Shown one piece after another: positions 58,676 through 64,000 of a stretch of 64,000 nucleotides of DNA. The notes beneath the pieces were generated by a model that worked only from the letters and a program-made list of their open reading frames with translations, did no database searches and was not told the origin of the DNA. Location: NCBI RefSeq assembly GCF_033446685.1, contig NZ_JAWQLY010000003.1:1-64000 (forward strand). Reading direction: 5' to 3'. How positions within the stretch are numbered: the stretch's first letter is position 1; the number at the start of each line of letters is the position of its first letter. The position numbers and the translations under genes were made by a program. This stretch comes from Modicisalibacter sp033446685. GTDB taxonomy: Bacteria; Pseudomonadota; Gammaproteobacteria; Pseudomonadales; Halomonadaceae.

Positions 58676-59062
58676 ATGAAACTGCTCAACCGTTCCGCGC
58701 TGAGCGTCAAGCCTACCCAGGCGTTCGTCGACTGGGTCAACTCGCTGGAACCGACCGTCGGCGAGGACGACCTGACACTCGACGACGTCGACAGCGAAAG
58801 CACCGTCTATCTGATTCCCGAGATGGATACGCCGGAAGCGCTGGCCGACTATGTGCGCGAACGCCACCTCGACATTCTCGAGAACGAACTGCGGGCCTGG
58901 GAGGAAGACACCCGGCAATGGCCCGACAGCCTAAATTGGGCGCTGTTCGAGCGCTTCGTGGTGGTCGAGCACAGCTACCTGGCGCTCGATCTCGAGGACG
59001 ACGAGCCCATCGAGATCTCCGATATTGACGATGAGTTGCTGCTCGAAACCGACGAGGACTGA
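58676..59062 (+). CDS. Conserved acidic hypothetical protein, 128 residues
   Basis: A 128-residue, strongly acidic cytoplasmic protein (DDLTLDDVDSES near the start, an EDDEPIEISDIDDELLLETDED-like acidic tail in the last 22 residues) with a helical middle (ALADYVRERHLDILENELRA, WPDSLNWALFERFVVVEHSY). No catalytic motif. The ATG at 58676 has GAGGAG nine bases upstream within a tandem repeat. I do not recognise the function. Confidence 0.7.
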   Translation: MKLLNRSALSVKPTQAFVDWVNSLEPTVGEDDLTLDDVDSESTVYLIPEMDTPEALADYVRERHLDILENELRAWEEDTRQWPDSLNWALFERFVVVEHSYLALDLEDDEPIEISDIDDELLLETDED

Positions 59063-59147
59063 GATCGTCGGTGAGCCGCTCGAGATATCCCCGCTACGCC
59101 CCTGAGCTCGTTTCGCTTGCGCCTGTCGGCAGCCGGAATCGTCCGGC

Positions 59148-60539
59148 ATGCTGATGAGCCGGCTGTTCGAAACCCGCCCCGGCGACACCGGGCTGCCCGG
59201 TCCGCAGCGTCGCCTGGCGATGCTGGTTCTGGTGCTGGGTACCCTGATGGCGGTGTTCGACGGCGGCATCGTCAACATCGCGTTGCCGACCCTCGCGCGT
59301 GAACTCGACGTCAGCGAATCCCGCGCGGTGTGGATCACCAACATCTATCAGCTGGTCAGCGCCTCGACGCTGCTGGCCTTCGCCGCGCTGAGCCGCTTGA
59401 TCGGCCGCCATCGACTGTATATCGGCGGCCTCGGCGTGTTCACGCTGGCCTCGCTCGCCTGTGCCTTGTCACGCAGTTTCGAATGGCTGGTGGTGTCGCG
59501 GATGGTTCAGGGCATCGGCGCGGCGGCCATGCTGAGCATCGGCCCGTCGATGTATCGGGTAATCTTCCCGCCGCGCCTGCTCGGCTCGGCGATCGGCCTG
59601 GGGGCGCTGGTGGTGGCCTTCGGCATCGCCTTCGGGCCGTCGTTGGGCGGCGGCATCCTGTACCTGGCAAGCTGGCCATGGCTGTTCGCCATCAACGTGC
59701 CGATCGGCATCGCCGCACTGGCCCTGGCGCTGCGCGCGCTGCCCCGCGAAGCACCCGAGGCGGGGCGTTTCGACTGGCCCGGCGCGCTGCTGTCGATGGT
59801 CATGGTCAGCGGCTTCGTGTTCGCCCTCGATCGTATCGGCCACGGCAATGCCAATTCGGCGGCGCTGCTGCCGCTCGCGGCGAGCCTGGGTTGCCTGGCG
59901 CTGTTCGTCTGGCGTCAGCGCCGTGCGATGAGCCCGCTGGTGCCGCTGGTGATCTTTCGCGAGCCGCGCTTCAGCGTGGCGGCGGTAATCTCGATGCTGG
60001 CGTTCATCGCCCAGGGTGCGTCGTTCGTCGGCCTGCCGTTCCTGTTCCAGAGCGTGATGGGCCTGAGCCCGATCGCCGCGGCGGTACTGTTCACGCCCTG
60101 GCCGCTGGCGCTGATGCTGACCGGCCCGTTCGCCGGCCGCCTGGCGGATCGTTTCAACCCGACGCTGATCTCGTCGCTGGGGCTGACGATCTTCCTGCTC
60201 GGCATGCTGTCATTGGCCATGCTCGGCGATACGGCGGTGCCCGGCGACATCGCCTGGCGGGTGGCGCTGTGCGGGATCGGCTACGGGATCTTCCAGGCAC
60301 CCAACAATCGCGAAATGATCGGCAGCGTGGCGCTCGAGTACAGCGCCAACGCCTCCGGCGTACTGGCCTCGGTGCGGACCTTCGGCCAGGCGCTGGGTAC
60401 CGCGATGGTCGGCATGATGCTGGCGCTGTCGTTCGGCTCGCTGTCCCTGGCGCTGTGGGCGTGCTGCGCCTTCGTCGTGGTGGCCCTGGCGCTGAGCCTG
60501 TGGCGTGTGCCGTTGGCGAAACGCGGCCGCACGGCTTGA
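59148..60539 (+). CDS. MFS transporter, DHA2 (EmrB/QacA-like)
   Basis: A 463-residue major facilitator with about 12-14 hydrophobic segments. The entry motif AVFDGGIVNIALPTLAREL is a variant of the DHA2 LDxTIVNVALP motif, with Gly-Gly in place of the usual Thr. WITNIYQLV and GPSLGGGILYLASW (motif C) follow. It is related to SmvA-type multidrug exporters. Starts at 59148 and 59154 are both possible and neither has a strong ribosome binding site. It may be read with the acidic gene 85 bp upstream. Substrate unknown. Confidence 0.85.
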   Translation: MLMSRLFETRPGDTGLPGPQRRLAMLVLVLGTLMAVFDGGIVNIALPTLARELDVSESRAVWITNIYQLVSASTLLAFAALSRLIGRHRLYIGGLGVFTLASLACALSRSFEWLVVSRMVQGIGAAAMLSIGPSMYRVIFPPRLLGSAIGLGALVVAFGIAFGPSLGGGILYLASWPWLFAINVPIGIAALALALRALPREAPEAGRFDWPGALLSMVMVSGFVFALDRIGHGNANSAALLPLAASLGCLALFVWRQRRAMSPLVPLVIFREPRFSVAAVISMLAFIAQGASFVGLPFLFQSVMGLSPIAAAVLFTPWPLALMLTGPFAGRLADRFNPTLISSLGLTIFLLGMLSLAMLGDTAVPGDIAWRVALCGIGYGIFQAPNNREMIGSVALEYSANASGVLASVRTFGQALGTAMVGMMLALSFGSLSLALWACCAFVVVALALSLWRVPLAKRGRTA

Positions 60540-60621
60540 GCGAGTCTTATCCAGCGCGCGGCTTATCCTGCGCGGGGCTTAGACGTTACAATGAAGCGCT
60601 TGCGACCCGGGAGGAGACGCC

Positions 60622-60933
60622 ATGAGTGTTCAGGCACGAATCGAAGACAAGCTGAGCTCGCTCGAGCCGGTCCATCTGACCGTCGAGAACGAGAGTCACA
60701 TGCATAGTGTGCCGGCCGACTCGGAAACCCACTTCAAGGTCACGCTGGTGTCCGAGCGTTTCGACGGACTGATGCCGGTCAAGCGTCATCAGCAGATCTA
60801 CGCGGCACTGGCCGACGAGCTGGCCGGCCCGGTGCACGCTCTGGCCCTGCACCTGTATACCCCCGCCGAGTGGCAGGCACGCGGCAATGCGCGTCCCGAT
60901 TCGCCCAATTGCCGAGGCGGCAGTGGTCGCTGA
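60622..60933 (+). CDS. bolA: BolA family protein
   Basis: A 103-residue protein with the BolA fold: HLTVENESHMHSVPADSETHFKVTLVSERFDG and RHQQIYAALADEL with the conserved His residues that coordinate [2Fe-2S] with monothiol glutaredoxins. BolA affects cell morphology, biofilm and iron-sulfur trafficking. The start at 60622 has a strong GGAGGAG upstream. It has a short C-terminal extension rich in Arg, Asn and Gly. Confidence 0.93.
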   Translation: MSVQARIEDKLSSLEPVHLTVENESHMHSVPADSETHFKVTLVSERFDGLMPVKRHQQIYAALADELAGPVHALALHLYTPAEWQARGNARPDSPNCRGGSGR

Positions 60934-60949
60934 CGCGGCGACCGGGCCC

Positions 60950-61837
60950 ATGGGCGAACCGCAGCGCTCGCAATACCTGGAGGCGATGGGGCTGACCGCC
61001 TGGGTCAGCCGCTATCGGCTGCCCAACGCCCTGGAGACGCCGCGCTGCGAGTGGCAGGAAGCGCCCGACGAACCGCGCCAGCCGCCGGCAAAACGCCTGC
61101 ATGCGCTGCTCGACGACGCCAACGAGGCTGCCGCGCAAGCGCCGCCGCAGCCAGCCGCCGCGATTGACGCGACCCCCACACCGCGGGCCGGTGCGCCGAT
61201 CAAGCGCGCCCGGGCGCTGCTCGGCGAGCCGCCAGCCGATGAGCCGCAACCCGCTGAGCTGAAGGCGCCGCCAGTGGCCGTAGATCCGCCGGTCGGCTCA
61301 CCTGACCACAGCGCGGAGGAGGCGCCCGGCGAGGCGCTGCGTTTCACGCTGCAGGTCGCCGCGCTCGAGGGGCGCTGGCTGGTCCTGCAGGTCGCCGATG
61401 GCGCGCCGCCGGCCGACGCCCGGCGGCTGCTGAGCAATCTGTTCAAGGCCGCCACCATCGAGACCGCGCAACCGCCGGTCTTCGAAACCTTCCGTTGGCC
61501 GTTGATGGACGATATCCCGGCGCAGGCGCCGTTCGAGGAGGCCCGCGAGGGCCTGCGGGCATTCATCGAGGGTCGTCGCCGGCGCGGTTGGCAGCCCGAG
61601 CGGCTGCTGCTGTTCGGCGCTCACGACGATCTCGAGCGGGTGCTGGAGATCGTCGAGGGCCGCAGTCGGCTGCTCGAGATTCCCGCCTGGTGCGGCCCCG
61701 CACTGGACGAGCTGATCGTATCGGCCGATGCCAAGCGGGCGTTGCTGCCGCTGCTGGCGGAGTGGCGTGAGGCTTGGCATCGCGGTGCGAGCCACGTTGA
61801 AGACAGGGCAGGCGATGACAGGGCGGGTGATGACTGA
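60950..61837 (+). CDS. Conserved hypothetical protein upstream of rimI
   Basis: A 295-residue protein. An N-terminal signature (MGEPQRSQYLEAMGLTAWVS) is followed by a low-complexity Pro/Ala-rich linker (about 35-130) and a folded C-terminal domain with LRFTLQVAALEGRWLVLQVA and LLLFGAHDDLERVLEIVEG. Genes of this shape precede rimI in pseudomonads, but the function is unknown. Start ATG 60950 is chosen from the N-terminal signature; GTG 60923, with GAGG five bases upstream and overlapping bolA, is a serious alternative. It ends in a D/R/A/G repeat and overlaps rimI by eight bases. Confidence 0.7.
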   Translation: MGEPQRSQYLEAMGLTAWVSRYRLPNALETPRCEWQEAPDEPRQPPAKRLHALLDDANEAAAQAPPQPAAAIDATPTPRAGAPIKRARALLGEPPADEPQPAELKAPPVAVDPPVGSPDHSAEEAPGEALRFTLQVAALEGRWLVLQVADGAPPADARRLLSNLFKAATIETAQPPVFETFRWPLMDDIPAQAPFEEAREGLRAFIEGRRRRGWQPERLLLFGAHDDLERVLEIVEGRSRLLEIPAWCGPALDELIVSADAKRALLPLLAEWREAWHRGASHVEDRAGDDRAGDD

Positions 61838-62309
61838 GCTACGGCTGAGCAGGCTGACCCCGGGCGACATCGACGAGCTGGCCGAACTCGAACGCCTGGG
61901 GCAGCCCCACCCCTGGCGCGAGGCGTGGCTCAGCGAGGCGCTCGACGACGGCCATGCCGAATGCTGGGGCGTGCATGGCGAGGGCGGCGCGCTGGTGGGT
62001 CATGCCATACTTTACCGATTGCCGTTCGAGGCCGAGCTCCAGGCGATCACCGTCGATCCCCGGGTGCGCCGGCGTGGCGTGGCCCGGCAGTTGCTCGAGC
62101 GGCTGATCGCCAGGGCCGAGGCGTGGGGCAGCGAGCGTATGCTGCTCGAGGTGCGCGGCACCAATCACGGCGCCCAGGCGCTGTATCGCTCCATGGGGTT
62201 CGTCGTCGACGGTCGGCGCGCGAACTATTACCCGGCAAAGGCCGGACGGCGCGAGGATGCGCTGTTGATGTCGCGAAATCTCATGGTGGGCAACGCCGGC
62301 AGCGGATGA
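61830..62309 (+). CDS. rimI: Ribosomal protein S18-alanine N-acetyltransferase RimI
   Basis: A 159-residue GNAT acetyltransferase (E. coli RimI 148). The acetyl-CoA loop is ITVDPRVRRRGVARQLLERLI (RRxGxA), followed by LLEVRGTNHGAQALYRSMGFVVDGRRANYY, the RimI signature with the catalytic Glu and Tyr. It acetylates the N terminus of S18. ATG 61830 overlaps the preceding gene by eight bases; ATG 61815 is an alternative start. Confidence 0.92.
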   Translation: MTELRLSRLTPGDIDELAELERLGQPHPWREAWLSEALDDGHAECWGVHGEGGALVGHAILYRLPFEAELQAITVDPRVRRRGVARQLLERLIARAEAWGSERMLLEVRGTNHGAQALYRSMGFVVDGRRANYYPAKAGRREDALLMSRNLMVGNAGSG

Positions 62310-62337
62310 CGGCTGCCGGCGCCGACAGGCTGGCGGG

Positions 62338-62547
62338 TCAGGAAACCGGGTTCTGCGTGCTCTCGCTGCCTTCCAACTCGCGGAACTGCGCCAGCAGGCC
62401 GTTCAGGCGGCGTTCCCACTCGTCGTGCTCCTGCTTGAGGCGGGCATTTTCCTCGCGCAGCTCCTCGGCTTCCATTTTCAGCATCTCGAGCGATTCGATC
62501 GCGTTGCCGACCTTCTGTTCGAGCTGATTGAAAAGTTCGCTGCTCAT
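62338..62547 (-). CDS. ZapB-like coiled-coil protein (TIGR02449 family)
   Basis: A 69-residue, entirely helical protein with a heptad pattern over residues 5-58 (LFNQLEQKVGNAIESLEMLK, MEAEELREENARLKQEHDEW). It matches the TIGR02449 family of small coiled coils related to the division protein ZapB. The start at 62547 has GGAG eight bases upstream. It lies between rimI (convergent) and rsmD. Confidence 0.8.
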   Translation of the reverse strand: MSSELFNQLEQKVGNAIESLEMLKMEAEELREENARLKQEHDEWERRLNGLLAQFRELEGSESTQNPVS

Positions 62548-62626
62548 CCGTTTCTCCTGAATTGCTTGCCTGGATTGCGTGCCTGTGAATCGCTGATCGC
62601 TGTATTGCGCCGCGGCGTGCTGGTCG

Positions 62627-63295
62627 TCAGCGTACGCCGTGGTCCGGGGCTCGGCAAGCGTCTCCCGGCGGCGACGCCAGCCGCCTGTAAAGCCGCCCGT
62701 GGGTGTCCCCGGCGACGACTTGGCGGTGCAGCGTCCAGTTGTCCGGAACCTCGACCGGGGCCTGCGCTTCCTGCTCGACGTAAACCCACGCCGGGTCGCT
62801 TAACCAGCCGGCATCCTCCAGCGCCCGGCAGGTCGGTGCGACGCGCTGCTGACGAAAGGGCGGGTCGAGGAAGACCACCTCGAAAGGCGTCGCCGGGCCG
62901 GCCAGGAACGTCATGACCTCGCTGTCGACGACCCGGCCCGCGATGCCCAGTGTAGCCAGGTTGTCCTCGATGGTCCTGGCGACCGGGGCGGCGGATTCGA
63001 CGAAGATGGCCTCGCGGGCGCCGCGCGACAGCGCCTCCAGCCCCAGTGCGCCGGTGCCGGCATAAAGGTCGAGCACGCGGCCTCCGGCAAGCTCGAAAGC
63101 CAGCCAGTTGAACAGCGTCTCGCGCACCCGGTCGGGCGTCGGGCGCAATCCCGGGCTGTCGGCTATGGGCAGTTGCCGACGGCGGAACTGCCCGCCGATG
63201 ATGCGCAGCTTGCCCGGGGTTCTGGCACCCCGCTTGGCCGCTGGCTGGGACGGTCGGCCGCGCCGGGAAGGCGGCCTGGAACGGTGACGACTCAT
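62627..63295 (-). CDS. rsmD: 16S rRNA (guanine-966-N2)-methyltransferase RsmD
   Basis: A 222-residue class I methyltransferase. After a basic N-terminal tail (about 1-28) come RIIGGQFRRRQLP, the SAM motif VLDLYAGTGALGLEALSRGA at 75-93 and the catalytic DPPF. It modifies G966 in 16S rRNA. The basic N-terminal extension is longer than in E. coli (198 residues). ATG 63295 has no strong ribosome binding site. It is divergent from ftsY, the usual arrangement. Confidence 0.94.
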   Translation of the reverse strand: MSRHRSRPPSRRGRPSQPAAKRGARTPGKLRIIGGQFRRRQLPIADSPGLRPTPDRVRETLFNWLAFELAGGRVLDLYAGTGALGLEALSRGAREAIFVESAAPVARTIEDNLATLGIAGRVVDSEVMTFLAGPATPFEVVFLDPPFRQQRVAPTCRALEDAGWLSDPAWVYVEQEAQAPVEVPDNWTLHRQVVAGDTHGRLYRRLASPPGDACRAPDHGVR

Positions 63296-63318
63296 AGTCG
63301 GCGGATTGTACGCGCGGC

Positions 63319-63327
63319 TTATCCACA
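63319..63327 (+). promoter_or_regulatory. DnaA-box consensus in the rsmD-ftsY gap
   Basis: A perfect TTATCCACA, the DnaA box consensus, lies between the divergent rsmD and ftsY starts. A lone 9-mer can occur by chance in a window this long, so function is unproven. Confidence 0.35.
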
Positions 63328-63388
63328 GTGGTAGCGGGGGGTGTTACGATGGGCTGATCGTTTACCTGCCAATCGACTGACTCGCCCA

Positions 63389-64000
63389 TGTTCGGTTTTT
63401 TCAAGCGCAAGAAGAAAGATCAACCTTCCGATCGCGACGCGCGCGATCCGTCACTCGACGACCTCGGGTCCGGCGCCACGCCCGATGGCGATGAACCCGC
63501 TGCCCAGCGCGACGACTCGGCTCCGCTCGGTACCGACGATGTTCAGTCGCCCCGGCGAGCCATCAGCGACGAGGCTCAAGCGCCGGTCCGCGAACACGAT
63601 CCGCAGGCCCGGCAGGAAGCCGGCTATGCGCCCACCGCGCTCGAGCGTGAGGCCGCCCGCGAAGCGCTGGACGGTGACCTGGCAACGGGCGAGGCCCATA
63701 GCGCGCTCGACGAGATACCCGTCGAAACACCCCGCGACGAACTCGCGGAAGAGGCGCGGCGCCCCGAGGACGACGCCCTGGCGGCGTCCGCGACTGAATC
63801 GGCCTCGCCGGAAAGCGCAACGGCCGAACGCCGTATGGAGCCCGACGAGCAGGTGGAAGTGCCGTCGTCGGTTGCGTCCGAGTCGCAGCGCGAGGTTGGT
63901 GAAGTAGATAGCACGCCGCCGCCCGTCGAGCCCTCGAGCCACGCCGTCACCGATGAGGCGCCGCCTACCGACAGCGCCACCGCCAGACGCGACAAGCCGA
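63389..64000 (+). CDS. ftsY: Signal recognition particle receptor FtsY, N-terminal part (runs off the window)
   Basis: An open frame of 204 codons to the window edge, beginning MFGFFKRKKKDQPSD, the lipid-binding amphipathic N terminus typical of FtsY. The rest visible is the acidic A domain (rich in Asp, Glu, Ala, Pro), with no NG GTPase domain yet. It docks SRP-ribosome complexes at the SecYEG membrane site and partners Ffh (32134-33552). Position divergent from rsmD supports the call. The A domain already exceeds 200 residues. Confidence 0.85.

Noticed and set aside
63329..63340. 12-base match (TGGTAGCGGGGG) to the tRNA-fMet 3' end, far from the tRNA
   Set aside because: Considered as a distant attachment-site duplicate, but it is short, GC-rich, 47 kb away and has no integrase or boundary around it.

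Overview
The window is high-GC, densely coded DNA from a gammaproteobacterium. It most resembles the halophilic Halomonadaceae (Halomonas and relatives). That placement is inference from acidic proteins, a PhaB-type reductase, Pseudomonas/Halomonas-style gene order (xerD-dsbC-hom-thrC-recJ, prfB-lysS, rpsP-rimM-trmD-rplS, minCDE, rsmD/ftsY) and a gammaproteobacterial RF2 frameshift. Nothing looks like plasmid or phage; no transposase, integrase or CRISPR array was found.

Layout. 0-0.6 kb: the 3' end of a 5S rRNA gene (end of an rRNA operon), two terminators and a small lipoprotein. 0.6-13 kb: mostly housekeeping genes (Tim44-like protein, YaaA, aldo-keto reductase, Sel1 protein, DEDDh nuclease, quinone oxidoreductase), a leftward run of small genes (LOG, DUF501, a thioesterase coupled to a YbaK-type deacylase, membrane protein), a PatB-type C-S lyase, a small ORF behind a Fur-like palindrome, the CnoX chaperedoxin and a DUF3750 protein. 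13.1-15.6 kb: an accessory-looking MFS/DUF2938 pair facing a MerR regulator, with a 19-bp-spacer MerR promoter between them. 15.65-16.1 kb: the initiator tRNA followed by two decayed tandem copies, each unit with its own terminator. 16.2-31 kb: phaB, a DUF349 protein, minCDE, sbcB, a pitrilysin-like protease, an SRAP-fold protein lacking all four catalytic residues, a TetR regulator coupled to an MFS-acyltransferase fusion, and a CorC/CNNM protein. 31-42.5 kb: core genes ypjD, ffh, rpsP-rimM-trmD-rplS, xerD, dsbC, hom, thrC and a RecJ-family nuclease; a heptamer tandem repeat lies between hom and thrC. 42.6-55.4 kb: an accessory block, all leftward except fadL (VOC protein, copper ATPase operon with a 25-residue coupled peptide, porin, EF-hand lipoprotein, oligopeptide ABC transporter). 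It separates recJ from prfB-lysS, which are adjacent in E. coli. 55.6-64 kb: prfB with its programmed frameshift, lysS, an acidic unknown, an MFS exporter, bolA, an unknown gene coupled to rimI, a ZapB-like coiled coil, rsmD, and the start of ftsY, which runs off the edge.

How the genes work together. Translation and secretion dominate the core (initiator tRNA, 5S rRNA, S16, L19, RimM, TrmD, RF2, LysRS, RimI, RsmD, Ffh, FtsY). The envelope set includes a FadL channel, a porin, an oligopeptide importer and DsbC. Metal handling centres on a MerR-CopA-peptide operon with successive ATGA overlaps. I found no clear new defence system. The strongest unusual signals are the tRNA-fMet-derived repeats, the catalytically stripped SRAP protein, the CopA-coupled micropeptide and several well-formed operators.
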